A stretch of DNA of 64,000 bases, from contig JAWKTI010000006.1 in the NCBI GenBank assembly GCA_041399155.1, positions 62,001 through 126,000 of the forward strand. Reading direction: 5' to 3'. Shown one piece after another: positions 37,591-47,039 of the stretch (position 1 is the stretch's first letter; the number at the start of each line of letters is the position of its first letter). Source of the DNA: Zavarzinella sp. (lineage in GTDB: Bacteria; Planctomycetota; Planctomycetia; Gemmatales; Gemmataceae). The position numbers and the translations under genes are program-made. The notes beneath the pieces were generated by a model. The model saw only the letters and a list, made by a program, of their open reading frames with translations, made no database searches and was not told the origin of the DNA.

Positions 37591-38256
37591 ATGAGTGTCG
37601 CAACCCAAACTCGTGCCCAAAATACTGAAGTTGCTCGCGCACGCCGGGAGCAGATCATTGAAGCTGCCGTGGCAATCATTACTGCCCAGGGGCTGCACAG
37701 CCTGTCGCTTTCCAAAATTGAAGCCCAGACCGGCATGAAACGTGGGCAACTGACCTACTATTACGCCACCAAAGAAGAAATTCTGCTGGCAGTGTTTGAC
37801 CGGATGTTATTGCTGGTGCACCAGCAACTGACCAGCCCACAACAGCCTGATGAACGACGTGGGATTCCCCCGATGGCGGACTTCATGCAGCAGTTACTGC
37901 AACTGATTCTCCAGCCAGGCGACTTGAACAAAGAATTTCACACGTTGCAGTATACGTTTTTGGCGCAAATCGCTTTTCGCGAAGACTTTCGGGCAAAATT
38001 AGCGGATGTCTATGGCGAATGGCGGAATACGATGGGTGCCCACTGGCATGTGACGATGCCGGATGAAGGGCTGAAACAGCGTTATTCTGGCCGCACGGTG
38101 GCATCGTTTCTGCAGGCACTGCTGCACGGGCTGACGTTGCAGTTAGCCGCCGATCCCAACGCATTTGACCGCCAGGAAATGTTGAAATTGTGCATTGAAA
38201 GTCTGATTCCGTTGATTCCGAAGTTGGCAGAACACGCCTCCCCGGTGGGAGAATAA
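37591..38256 (+). CDS. TetR/AcrR family transcriptional regulator
   Basis: A 221-residue repressor. The N-terminal helix-turn-helix domain covers about 15-65 (RREQIIEAAVAIITAQGLHSLSLSKIEAQTGMKRGQLTYYYATKEEILLAVF, given by positions 16-65) with the typical TYYYATKEE recognition end. The rest is the helical ligand-binding part. The ATG at 37591 follows the operator closely. The HlyD gene starts 2 bp after the stop, so the regulator is the first gene of the exporter operon and probably senses its substrate. Confidence 0.92.
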   Translation: MSVATQTRAQNTEVARARREQIIEAAVAIITAQGLHSLSLSKIEAQTGMKRGQLTYYYATKEEILLAVFDRMLLLVHQQLTSPQQPDERRGIPPMADFMQQLLQLILQPGDLNKEFHTLQYTFLAQIAFREDFRAKLADVYGEWRNTMGAHWHVTMPDEGLKQRYSGRTVASFLQALLHGLTLQLAADPNAFDRQEMLKLCIESLIPLIPKLAEHASPVGE

Positions 38257-38258
38257 AC

Positions 38259-39572
38259 ATGAATGATCAATCAAACCACGATTCTAATGGCAATGGCAGC
38301 CACGCCACATTGGTCAATCGTTTGAAGGAACTGAATCTGACGGATCGGGTGGACAAGACAGGAACTTCGCGCGGAACTGCGTGGCTCCCATGGCTGCTGT
38401 GCATCATGCTGGGGATTGGCTGGTCGACCTTTGCGATCAAGTCGTTTCGCCCACCGGATGATGGCAAGAAACCGCTGGCCAAGATGAAAGGTGGCCCACC
38501 TTCAGCACAGGGAACAACACCCACCACCGAACCGAAAAAAGCAGATGAATTGCTGCTGGAAGTAAAAGGATACTTGATTCCCACCAAACAGATTTCAGTC
38601 AGCCCGATTGACGTGGCTGGGCGGGTGAAGGAACTGTTTATTGAAGAAGGGAAACGGTTTTCCAAGAATGCCATTTTGGCCACCATTGAAAGCACCCCCT
38701 ATCAGGCACAGCATGCTGAAGCGGTGGCAAATGTCGCAGCAGCGGAAGCTCGCTACCAGGAACTTGTTTCGGGCAGCAGACCAGAAGAATTGGACCAGGC
38801 CAAAGCAGAACTGGAAGATGCCATGGCCACTCTGGATCAGTTTAAACTGGAATGGGATCGCTTGAAAAAACAGAACTCCGGCGGCTTCATTTCCCAGCGG
38901 GAATACGAACAGGCAGAAGCGAACTATCTCACCAGCATCAAACGGGTAGATGCTCGGCAGAAAGCGTTCAAATTACTGGAACTTGGCCCACGTCAGGAGC
39001 GGCTGGACGCAGCCAAGGCAGAATTGGATTCTGCAAAGGCCCGGCTGGCACAATCCCAGTGGCGTATCGATAACTGCACCATCCGCTCTCCGGTGGCAGG
39101 TATTATCCTGACCAAATCGGCTGAAGTGGGCAGTCTGGTGAATCCGGTGGTCGGTGGGGTTTCCACAAGTCTTTGTAATATTGCTGACTTACGCAAAATT
39201 GAAGTGGATCTGGAAGTTCAGGAGCGAAATATCAGTTCGATCGAAGACGACCTTGCCTGCAAGATACGTGCTGACGCCTGGCCAGACCGTGTTTACGAAG
39301 GCTATGTCGAACGGATTATGCCGATCGCCAACCGCGCCAAAAGCGTGGTACCGGTGCGTGTGAAAGTGGTGATCCCACCCACAGAGATTCAGGGGAGTTA
39401 CCTGAAGCCGGAAATGAGCGTGACCGTGCAGTTCTACAACCGCAAAGTGACCGAAGAATACAAGAAGAAGGTGCTGGCAGACGAAGAGCTGGATATTATT
39501 CCGGATATTTCGCAGGAAACACCACCAAAAACCAAACCAGAACCAAAGAAAAATTTCCCCAAAGGCTCTTAA
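38259..39572 (+). CDS. HlyD/MacA-type membrane fusion (adaptor) protein
   Basis: A 437-residue periplasmic adaptor. One N-terminal membrane segment (AWLPWLLCIMLGIGWSTFAI) is followed by a biotinyl-lipoyl-like half (ISVSPIDVAGRVKELFIEEGKRFSK), then a long coiled-coil hairpin (about 140-270; AKAELEDAMATLDQFKLEWDRL), the returning lipoyl half (IRSPVAGIILTKSAEVGSLV) and a beta-barrel with KPEMSVTVQFYNR. It links an inner-membrane ABC transporter to the outer envelope. The C-terminus is a Lys/Pro-rich tail. Member of the tetR-hlyD-ABC-permease-permease operon. Confidence 0.92.
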   Translation: MNDQSNHDSNGNGSHATLVNRLKELNLTDRVDKTGTSRGTAWLPWLLCIMLGIGWSTFAIKSFRPPDDGKKPLAKMKGGPPSAQGTTPTTEPKKADELLLEVKGYLIPTKQISVSPIDVAGRVKELFIEEGKRFSKNAILATIESTPYQAQHAEAVANVAAAEARYQELVSGSRPEELDQAKAELEDAMATLDQFKLEWDRLKKQNSGGFISQREYEQAEANYLTSIKRVDARQKAFKLLELGPRQERLDAAKAELDSAKARLAQSQWRIDNCTIRSPVAGIILTKSAEVGSLVNPVVGGVSTSLCNIADLRKIEVDLEVQERNISSIEDDLACKIRADAWPDRVYEGYVERIMPIANRAKSVVPVRVKVVIPPTEIQGSYLKPEMSVTVQFYNRKVTEEYKKKVLADEELDIIPDISQETPPKTKPEPKKNFPKGS

Positions 39573-39628
39573 GGGATTCTTTAGTACCGAAATAACGATC
39601 ATCCTGATTCACAAACTGTAGTTCACTT

Positions 39629-40351
39629 ATGGCACTTGCAAAAGAACCGCTGGTTGAAGTGGTTGACCTTTACAAACGATTCACTCGTGGCTCCGAACAG
39701 ATTCGTGTGCTGGAACAATTGTCCCTGACCGTACCTCGGGGCGAGTTTCTGGCACTGATGGGCCCGTCTGGCTCTGGAAAAACCACCCTGCTCAACCTGA
39801 TTGCTGGCCTGGATACCCCATCCGGTGGCAATATCTATGTGGGTGGGGAACACATTTCGGCAATGAGTGAAAGTGAACTGGCTCGCTGGCGAACTCGCAG
39901 TGTCGGTTTTATCTTTCAGTTCTACTACCTGTTACCCGTGCTGACTGCTTACGAAAATGTGGAATTGCCACTGCTGTTACTCCCACTGACGAAAGCCCAG
40001 CGACACAAGCAGGTCACCAATGCACTGGATCTGGTGGGACTGGCACAGCGGATGGACCACCGCCCAGGAATGTTGTCTGGCGGGCAGCAACAGCGGGTGG
40101 GGATTGCCCGTGCAATTGTTACCGACCCTTCTCTGATTGTGGCCGATGAACCAACCGGTGACCTTGATTCCAAGTCTGCCGATGAAATCCTGAATCTGAT
40201 GAATGTTCTTTGCCAGGATCTGAACAAAACGATCATCATGGTGACTCACGACCCGCACGCCGCTGATCGCGCAATGCGAACACTGCACCTGGATAAAGGG
40301 CGATTGGTGATTGATGACACCCGCACCGCAGAACTGGCGAAGAGGCAATAA
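39629..40351 (+). CDS. ABC transporter ATP-binding protein, MacB/LolD type
   Basis: A 240-residue ATPase. Walker A is GPSGSGKTT, the Q-loop is in [18 protein letters not shown], the signature is [15 protein letters not shown], Walker B is [13 protein letters not shown] and the H-loop is [10 protein letters not shown]. Its size and FQxxxLLP Q-loop place it with the LolD/MacB/FtsE family that works with FtsX-type permeases. Two such permease genes follow. These exporters drive substrate release across the envelope by mechanotransmission and do not form a transmembrane channel. Confidence 0.95.
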   Translation: MALAKEPLVEVVDLYKRFTRGSEQIRVLEQLSLTVPRGEFLALMGPSGSGKTTLLNLIAGLDTPSGGNIYVGGEHISAMSESELARWRTRSVGFIFQFYYLLPVLTAYENVELPLLLLPLTKAQRHKQVTNALDLVGLAQRMDHRPGMLSGGQQQRVGIARAIVTDPSLIVADEPTGDLDSKSADEILNLMNVLCQDLNKTIIMVTHDPHAADRAMRTLHLDKGRLVIDDTRTAELAKRQ

Positions 40352-40414
40352 CCGTGCAGCGATTGGACAATACTCTGTTTTTCCATCTGATGATGCGGCT
40401 GAGGTAACCACCCA

Positions 40415-42478
40415 ATGAATTCCTACATTCCGGATTTTGTGCTGTACGAAGCGACGGGGCAGGTTACCAAGCTGATGTTGACCTTCACGCTGGTCGCGTT
40501 TATCGTTGCTTTGTTAACTTTGCCAATCTTTCTGATCAAACTGGCGTTTTTGCGAAGCTGGTTCTGGGCTGCGGAAGCCAGGCGGGAAGGGAAAATTCGC
40601 GCCCACATCATTTATGTGTTGTTTCCCATCTTCAGTCTGGCAGCCACCATTATTTCGCTGGGTTATTTTGGTGGGTTCGATATTTTTCAAAAACGCCCCT
40701 ACGGCACCAAAGGTTCCATTCAGCGGACAATTGAAGCAAAGTATAACGACAAAACTCGTGGTGTGCTGGAAAAGATGGTGCCACGCTTCCCGGATCAATA
40801 CCAGATCGACTGGTCGACAACACCGGACCTGGCGCGGGGATTGATTGCCCAGGAAGATCTTGCCCCACCTTCAAAGAAGCTGGATTACGAAACTGGTCCC
40901 TTTGGTGAGACAGAAGAAGCGAAGAAAGTGCGGGAAGAAAATCTCGTTGTTTACAACCAGCGGGTGGCAGCATTCAACGAACGGGTGGCGGGTGTGATTG
41001 CCCAGTCTTTGAAAGGTCCGCTGACGGAAAGCCCCTCCGCAATCAACAAGGAACCACTGGACCGTGAGGAACAGAAGCGGATTCGGCAGATTGTTCAGGA
41101 TGCCGTGCAGGCTTCGTTCCAGAAGCAACAGCAATTCATCGGCATGATCCGTGGGATTCTGATGCTGTTGTTGCTACTGGCAGGTCCTATCCCGCTGGGA
41201 GCGATTATCGTTGCCGTTTTTGCCCGCAAAAGCATGAATCTGATCCTACGCAGTTTAACAAGAAGTTTTCTCCGTACCTGCCTGACCTATCTGGCAATCT
41301 TTGTGCTGGTTTGGATTTTGCTGGGTGTCTGGAGCGTGCTGGACTTCTTAAGTGCTCTGACCGTGGAAAAAGATTCCAACTTAAAAGCACTGGTGACCGA
41401 AAAATATCAGATTCCCAGTCAGATGAAGCCCAGCACATTGGACAATGTGAAAAAGCTGATTGCGGAACTCCCACCTGATTTGCAGCCGGAAAACATTGAA
41501 GATAACATCATGACCTGGGCATTTGTGGGTGGGACACTCGATCCGAAAAAAATGTCCCCACAGAATTCGCTCTTTTTCTTTGCTACCGAACCAAGCAAAG
41601 TGCTGAAAATGTTCCCTGGCATTGAAGATCTGTCGGAAGAGTATCGCAAGCGGCTGGAAATTGCCGCTATTGAAATGGAAAAGAACCCGCGTGCGGTAGT
41701 GATTGGCCAGGGGAAACTAGCCCAACTTGGTAAGCGGGTTGGTGATCGAATTAAAGTAACCAGTTTGAACTACAAGGGCATTGAATTCGATTTTGAAATT
41801 ATCGAAGAATTTCCAAGTGGCACCCGCTGGGAGCAAAGTGCGGTGATGAACCGCCGGTATTTGGATAATGCCCTAGATAGTTATCAGGGAACGAATGGCT
41901 CTTACCACCCACTGCATGATAAGTGCATGAACCTGATCTGGATTCGGCTGCCGAACAAGCAGGCGTTTGAAACGCTTTCAGCCCAGGTGAATAATCCGGC
42001 GAACTTCAGCCAGCCTGTGAAAATGGAAATTGAATCATCCGCGTATGCCAGTTTCCTTTCGCCATTCAAAACGCTGGTATTCTTTATGCGGTGGGCACTG
42101 GCACCGGGCTTGCTGGTGATTATGACGCTGATTATTTCGCTGGTCGTCAGTATTGGCGTGCGGGAACGCCGCACCGAACTGGCAGTGCTGAAAGTACTTG
42201 GCTTCCGGCCATGGATGGTGATGATGCTGGTATTTGGTGAGTCGCTGTTGATTGGCTTAATGAGTTCCTTCATTGCCACCGCACTTGCTTTTGCTATTAT
42301 CAACGCCCGGGGTGGCATCCCACTGCCAATTGCTTTTTTTGGTAAGTTCTTCATTCCAGAAAATGCCCTCTGGTGGGGACCTGCCGTGGGGCTGGGGGCC
42401 GCAGTGATCGGCACCATTCTGCCTGCAATTAATGTTTATTACATCAAAGTGACCAACGTATTCAGCCGAATTGCCTGA
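40415..42478 (+). CDS. FtsX/MacB-like ABC permease 1
   Basis: A 687-residue membrane protein. It has two N-terminal membrane segments (about 15-45 and 65-85), a soluble region, further segments near 245 and 290, a large periplasmic domain (about 320-545), and a C-terminal three-helix FtsX domain (LVIMTLIISLVVSIGVRERRTELAVLKVLGF ... IGLMSSFIATALAFAI). The RERRTELAVLKVLG motif is the coupling loop typical of the family. The extra N-terminal helices are unusual for MacB-type permeases. Its TGA overlaps the start of the second permease gene. Confidence 0.88.
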   Translation: MNSYIPDFVLYEATGQVTKLMLTFTLVAFIVALLTLPIFLIKLAFLRSWFWAAEARREGKIRAHIIYVLFPIFSLAATIISLGYFGGFDIFQKRPYGTKGSIQRTIEAKYNDKTRGVLEKMVPRFPDQYQIDWSTTPDLARGLIAQEDLAPPSKKLDYETGPFGETEEAKKVREENLVVYNQRVAAFNERVAGVIAQSLKGPLTESPSAINKEPLDREEQKRIRQIVQDAVQASFQKQQQFIGMIRGILMLLLLLAGPIPLGAIIVAVFARKSMNLILRSLTRSFLRTCLTYLAIFVLVWILLGVWSVLDFLSALTVEKDSNLKALVTEKYQIPSQMKPSTLDNVKKLIAELPPDLQPENIEDNIMTWAFVGGTLDPKKMSPQNSLFFFATEPSKVLKMFPGIEDLSEEYRKRLEIAAIEMEKNPRAVVIGQGKLAQLGKRVGDRIKVTSLNYKGIEFDFEIIEEFPSGTRWEQSAVMNRRYLDNALDSYQGTNGSYHPLHDKCMNLIWIRLPNKQAFETLSAQVNNPANFSQPVKMEIESSAYASFLSPFKTLVFFMRWALAPGLLVIMTLIISLVVSIGVRERRTELAVLKVLGFRPWMVMMLVFGESLLIGLMSSFIATALAFAIINARGGIPLPIAFFGKFFIPENALWWGPAVGLGAAVIGTILPAINVYYIKVTNVFSRIA

Positions 42479-44316
42479 TGAGTATTCCCATGTCTGCCGA
42501 GAACAATGATACTTCCCCCGCACCCAATCTTGCTGGTCAGGCACTTGCGGGCATGTTGCCATCCCGCCTTACTCGTGGGGTGCCTATTGCCGCCTGGCTG
42601 TGGGGGCCGAATTCGTTTTTACGCACGATTCTGTCATTACTGCCCTACACTATTATCCTGTGTATCTCCCTGCTGCCGCTCAGTTGGCTGGTGATCACAC
42701 TGCCGTTTTTCTTCTCCCAGGAAAACATTCTCAAGGATGTGCAATCAAAACCAGCCAATTGGTTGCAGGGCCTGCCACGACGCTTGTTTGCGTTTTTCAG
42801 TGGGCTTGCCCTGTTGTTTGCCTTGCTGGCATTGACGGTGCAGCTTGTGACGATGGTTGGGCTGCAGAATGACATTTTTGGCAAAATTGCCACCGACCTG
42901 TTACCGGAAGGAATTGTCAAACGCTTGCCCAAAGCCTTGATCAGTGGGTGGCCGTTCGTTTTACTGATCATGTATCTGACCGACCTGGTGCTGCTCTACT
43001 TCATCGGCCGTGTCCCACTGCAATACAATCTGCGAAACTTAAAAGTACGGTGGATCAGCACCATCATGACCGCCAGTGCCTTTGCCGTGGTGGTGATTCT
43101 GGTCAGTATTATGATGGCATTTATTGACAGCGTCAACAACCTGACTAAGCAAAGTGGCATCCCAGGCAATGTGTTTGTGTTGTCGGAAGGGTCTACCGAT
43201 GAACTGTTCAGTTCTCTTGGTTATGGTTCGATGGATAAGATCGAACTGGAAAAAGCAACGGAAGATGTTCGCTACGATCCGATTACCCCACTGAAAAATC
43301 CGATCACGCCTAAGAAGGCAATGATCAATGGCAAAATGATGCCACTGGTCAGTAAAGAAACCTACTTTGTCGTGAACCAGGAAAACCCCAGAGATAAGAG
43401 CAAACGCCGTTTCGTTCAGTTGCGTGGGATCGATAACGGCCTGATTGCTGGTCAGGTTCACAACATTGAATTGATTGACGGTGAATGGTTTGACGATAAG
43501 GGCAGCATTCAATTGCCTGATGGCTCCACCGCAGTACCGTGCGTGATCGGTGAGGGTGCAGCAGTGGCTTACGCCGAAGATTTTGGTGTCGATCAATTCG
43601 GTGTCAACGACCGCTTTCAGTTGGGTGACCTCAACATGGTGGTGGTGGGGGTAATGAAGTCCGAAGGCTCTACCTTTGGCTCCGAAACCTGGGCCAATCA
43701 GAAGCGGGTAGGCAAGCAATTCGGCAAAGAAGCATCCACGACCGTCGTCATCCGCGTTTCCGATGATACCCAGGAAGGAGCCGAGATATTCGCTGCCCAC
43801 CTGACCAGAAACTTTACCGATCCCAAACTGCGTGCGGTATCTGAAATTCGCTACTACGAAGACCTTGGCAAATCGAATGCCCAGCTGATTTACATGGTGA
43901 ATATTCTGGGTATCATTATGGGTCTTGGTGGGGTCATCGGTATTATGCTGGTGATGTTTGCCACCATTTCCCAACGCACCAAGGATATTGGTGTGATGCG
44001 GGTCATTGGTTTCAAACGTGTGCAGATCTTTGTTTCGTTTTTGCTGGAATCGCTCTGCATCGCACTCGTCGGTGCAGTGATGGCCATTATTCTGCTGAAA
44101 CTGGGCGAAGCAGCATTCAACATTCTTGGCGATGGTATCCCGATTTCCAGCAATATTTCCAGTGGTCAGGGTGGGAAAAGCGTTGTCACCAAACTGGCTT
44201 TTGGTCGAGATGTCCTGGTCATTGGTTTGCTCAGTGCTCTGGTGATGGGTCGCCTGGGCGGGATCATCCCGAGTATCAGTGGCATGCGGAAACCTATTCT
44301 GGATGCGTTGCGATAA
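42478..44316 (+). CDS. FtsX/MacB-like ABC permease 2
   Basis: A 612-residue membrane protein that begins in the stop codon of the previous gene (TGATG overlap). It has N-terminal helices at about 55-85, 100-125 and 155-180, then a MacB-like periplasmic part and a C-terminal FtsX domain (GLGGVIGIMLVMFATISQRTKDIGVMRVIGF ... LCIALVGAVMAIILL). The SQRTKDIGVMRVIG loop is the equivalent of the ATPase-coupling loop in permease 1. The two permeases probably form a heterodimer with two copies of the ATPase. Confidence 0.88.
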   Translation: MSIPMSAENNDTSPAPNLAGQALAGMLPSRLTRGVPIAAWLWGPNSFLRTILSLLPYTIILCISLLPLSWLVITLPFFFSQENILKDVQSKPANWLQGLPRRLFAFFSGLALLFALLALTVQLVTMVGLQNDIFGKIATDLLPEGIVKRLPKALISGWPFVLLIMYLTDLVLLYFIGRVPLQYNLRNLKVRWISTIMTASAFAVVVILVSIMMAFIDSVNNLTKQSGIPGNVFVLSEGSTDELFSSLGYGSMDKIELEKATEDVRYDPITPLKNPITPKKAMINGKMMPLVSKETYFVVNQENPRDKSKRRFVQLRGIDNGLIAGQVHNIELIDGEWFDDKGSIQLPDGSTAVPCVIGEGAAVAYAEDFGVDQFGVNDRFQLGDLNMVVVGVMKSEGSTFGSETWANQKRVGKQFGKEASTTVVIRVSDDTQEGAEIFAAHLTRNFTDPKLRAVSEIRYYEDLGKSNAQLIYMVNILGIIMGLGGVIGIMLVMFATISQRTKDIGVMRVIGFKRVQIFVSFLLESLCIALVGAVMAIILLKLGEAAFNILGDGIPISSNISSGQGGKSVVTKLAFGRDVLVIGLLSALVMGRLGGIIPSISGMRKPILDALR

Positions 44317-44425
44317 GATTCGTGCCGGCATTGCATTGCACTTGCCCACTGAAAATGAGTTTTTTCCTGCCTGCTTTTCATAAAATTCCATCGAAGTGCC
44401 TCGCTGATATCCAGGTTGGTGAATA

Positions 44426-45718
44426 ATGTCGGCCGAAACAGAATCAACACTCATCGAATTTGATGTTCGCACCGATGAAATGCTGGTGAACATGGGGCCG
44501 CAACATCCCAGCACGCACGGGGTGCTCCGCCTGGTGCTGCGAACAGACGGCGAAGTCATTTCCGAAGTCACCCCACACCTGGGCTATCTGCATCGCTGTG
44601 CGGAGAAAATCGGCGAAAATCTGACACCGATCCAGTTCATTCCTTACACCGACCGAATGGATTATCTGGCGGGAATGAACATGAACCTGGGCTATTCGCT
44701 GGCCATCGAAAAACTATGTGGCATGCAGATTCCCACCAAAGCACAATTGATTCGCGTGATCATCTGTGAATTGAACCGGATTGCCAGCCACCTGGTTGGG
44801 ATGGGTGCCTACGGCCTCGACCTGGGGTCTTTCAGCCCGTTTCTCTATGCGTTCCGCGAGCGGGAACATATCCTCGATCTGTTCGAAGATGTCTGTGGGG
44901 CCCGCCTGACATACAGCTACTTAACCATTGGTGGGGCCCACGATGATTTGCCCGCGGGCTGGACGGCACGGGTCACCAGCTTTCTGGAATATTTTCAGCC
45001 ACGGATTGCCGAATATCATGCCCTCCTGACGAACAACCACATCTTTGTGAAACGCACTGCCAACGTGGGGGTGCTGTCGCGTGATCGTGCGATTGCCTAT
45101 GGCTGCACCGGGCCAATGCTGCGTGCATCGTTGAACCGCAACGATGGCGACCCACATTGGGATCTGCGGAAGACTGAACCGTACAGTATGTATGATTCGT
45201 TTGACTTCGATGTCCCACTGCCTCCGTTTGCAGAAGCACCACCCGAAGCGGTGATTGGTGATTGCTGGCACCGGTTTTATGTGCGAATGCGGGAGGTGGT
45301 CGAAAGCATCCGCATATTGCAGCAGGCAATACCGAAGTACGATCAACTGCAGCAGGAATGGCTCACCATTCAGGCTCAATCGCAGCAGGCAATGCAGACT
45401 GCCACCGCCGAGGAGCAGAAGGCAGAAGCAAAACGGCTGGCAGAATTAGCAAAAACAACCTACTCTCACCGAATCGAACCAGCACGCACGATACCAGCGG
45501 GAGAAGTCTACGTCGAAACCGAATGCCCACGTGGGCAGATGGGCTTTTACGTGGTTGCCCGCCCCAATCCGGAAAACGTCCCACTCCGCGTGCGTGCTCG
45601 TTCCAGTTGTTTTTCCAATCTGTCGGTGCTGAACGAAATCTGCCGTGGCTGTCTGATTGCGGATGTTTCTGCGATCGTGGGCAGCATCGACATTGTCATG
45701 GGCGAGATCGACCGTTAG
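44426..45718 (+). CDS. nuoD: NADH-quinone oxidoreductase subunit D
   Basis: A 430-residue 49-kDa-type subunit of respiratory complex I, which lines the quinone site at the membrane arm junction. Conserved parts are VNMGPQHPSTHGVLRLVLRTDGE, LGYLHRCAEKIGE, YTDRMDYLAGMNMNLGYSLAIEKLC, RIASHLVGMGAYGLDLG, GVLSRDRAIAYGCTGPMLRAS, ECPRGQMGFYVV and the end VSAIVGSIDIVMGEIDR. Between about 305 and 345 there is an extra Gln/Glu/Ala-rich helical stretch (QQEWLTIQAQSQQAMQTAT). No other nuo gene is in the window, so complex I genes are scattered here. It lies 110 bp behind the exporter operon. Confidence 0.96.
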   Translation: MSAETESTLIEFDVRTDEMLVNMGPQHPSTHGVLRLVLRTDGEVISEVTPHLGYLHRCAEKIGENLTPIQFIPYTDRMDYLAGMNMNLGYSLAIEKLCGMQIPTKAQLIRVIICELNRIASHLVGMGAYGLDLGSFSPFLYAFREREHILDLFEDVCGARLTYSYLTIGGAHDDLPAGWTARVTSFLEYFQPRIAEYHALLTNNHIFVKRTANVGVLSRDRAIAYGCTGPMLRASLNRNDGDPHWDLRKTEPYSMYDSFDFDVPLPPFAEAPPEAVIGDCWHRFYVRMREVVESIRILQQAIPKYDQLQQEWLTIQAQSQQAMQTATAEEQKAEAKRLAELAKTTYSHRIEPARTIPAGEVYVETECPRGQMGFYVVARPNPENVPLRVRARSSCFSNLSVLNEICRGCLIADVSAIVGSIDIVMGEIDR

Positions 45719-45754
45719 GCATTCATTCGCTCGCACCGTCCTAAATATATATCC

Positions 45755-45791
45755 TTTTGCCCCACCCGAATGATCAAGTTTTTGGGCAAAA
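45755..45791 (+). terminator. Possible transcription terminator after nuoD
   Basis: TTTTGCCC (45755-45762) pairs with GGGCAAAA (45784-45791) over 8 bp around a 21-nt loop, about 40 bp after the nuoD stop. The loop is long and there is no good T-run after it, so the call is weak. Confidence 0.3.
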
Positions 45792-45907
45792 ATAGCAAAA
45801 TGGTGGAAAAAAGCGGACTTTGGCGGATAGTTGATATGTCAGCTATTTTGTTTGTAAGCAGAATTGAGGTAGTGTCCGTAATCGAGTAAATCTAGAATTG
45901 ATGCTCG

Positions 45908-46957
45908 TTACTTGCTTTCTAACGTGGGGGCAAGAAATGGAAACGGCTTTGACTCTTTGAATTCTGCTGAAACTTCACCACTTAACTTGTAGTTTTCAAT
46001 CACCGTCAGTTTTTTCACTGGTGCATCTTCAGCAAAGTTCAGTTTCTTCAGATCAATCCAGAATACCTGTGGGCTGAAAACACTATCGTAATAAAGCACC
46101 CCATTTGTGAGATCACCCACCGTACGCCAGATCGTGGTTGAAACATTCGGGCGTTCCGGATCGGCAATCCCGAACGGTGCGGAAACATTCCGCATCACGC
46201 TCATCATGGCAGCAATTGCTTCCCGATCGCTTTTCGGTTTTGGCAGATTTTTGCTGTAATATGCCGCACGAACAAATCGATCTGCCGGTTCGTGGGTGCC
46301 GGGCAAACGCTTTTCTCCACCAAAGCCACGGTATTGTTTCAGATTTTCCAACTGCTTATCGAATGTGGGTTGATTGGTCATCACCACAAAATCCCGACTG
46401 TGGTAGATTTTCAGCTCCCCGTCAATGCATTCCATGATTGCCGAATCGCCAGTGGCGTCATTCATCGCGATATGAACTGTCGCTGCTTTACTACTGGATG
46501 GTTCAACAGCCATTAACAATTGATACGGCTCTTTTTGAAACGCATCCACCGCTTCTTTCACTGTAGCAAAGTTATCCAGGTAGTATTGTGGCCAGATACT
46601 GATAGATAGGCCGGGGATTTTGTCGTTACGTGGGCCAGGTTTGGTTTCCGGCAGGTAAAGCATGTGCACCGCCAGACCTTTTTCGTTCATCCCATCGGCA
46701 GTGCCCGTATCGTAGGCGGTAATTGCCACGCTGCCGTATTTGCTGGTCCACTTCAACGGATTAGTGGGCGACAATCCATCTCGTTTCATCCCACGTGGGA
46801 ATAACCAGATGTTACTTTTGATATCCTCAAACCAATCCATGTTCCGCCCGAAAATGACCGAATGGCCATTATCGTTCCACAAGACGCGGGAACAGGGAAC
46901 TACCGGAGCAGCAACAATCAGCACCAGAAAACCAGCGATCATACCATGGAAATTCAT
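45908..46957 (-). CDS. Choloylglycine hydrolase-type Ntn hydrolase (linear amide C-N hydrolase)
   Basis: A 349-residue secreted enzyme. After the signal peptide (MNFHGMIAGFLVLIVAAPVVP) the mature form starts with CSRVLWNDNG, which places the N-terminal nucleophile Cys directly behind the cleavage site as in penicillin V acylase and bile-salt hydrolase. Further family parts are FGRNMDWFED (Arg and Asp of the active site), NEKGLAVHMLYLPE, ATGDSAIMECIDGELKIYHS and VVMTNQPTF (Asn). Signal cleavage probably exposes the nucleophile. The substrate is an amide of unknown type; acyl-homoserine lactones are possible for this family. Confidence 0.9.
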   Translation of the reverse strand: MNFHGMIAGFLVLIVAAPVVPCSRVLWNDNGHSVIFGRNMDWFEDIKSNIWLFPRGMKRDGLSPTNPLKWTSKYGSVAITAYDTGTADGMNEKGLAVHMLYLPETKPGPRNDKIPGLSISIWPQYYLDNFATVKEAVDAFQKEPYQLLMAVEPSSSKAATVHIAMNDATGDSAIMECIDGELKIYHSRDFVVMTNQPTFDKQLENLKQYRGFGGEKRLPGTHEPADRFVRAAYYSKNLPKPKSDREAIAAMMSVMRNVSAPFGIADPERPNVSTTIWRTVGDLTNGVLYYDSVFSPQVFWIDLKKLNFAEDAPVKKLTVIENYKLSGEVSAEFKESKPFPFLAPTLESK

Positions 46958-47039
46958 GAGAGAGCCTTCATCAGATAGGTGGTCTATTCTATCTTAGTTG
47001 AAAGTTGCCTGAATGGTCAAAGTACAGATCATCGCAGCA

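Noticed and set aside
43039..44571. 510-codon frame on the minus strand opposite permease 2
   Set aside because: It is antisense to an FtsX-type permease with clear helices and overlaps nuoD as well. His/Asn-rich low-quality protein pattern.
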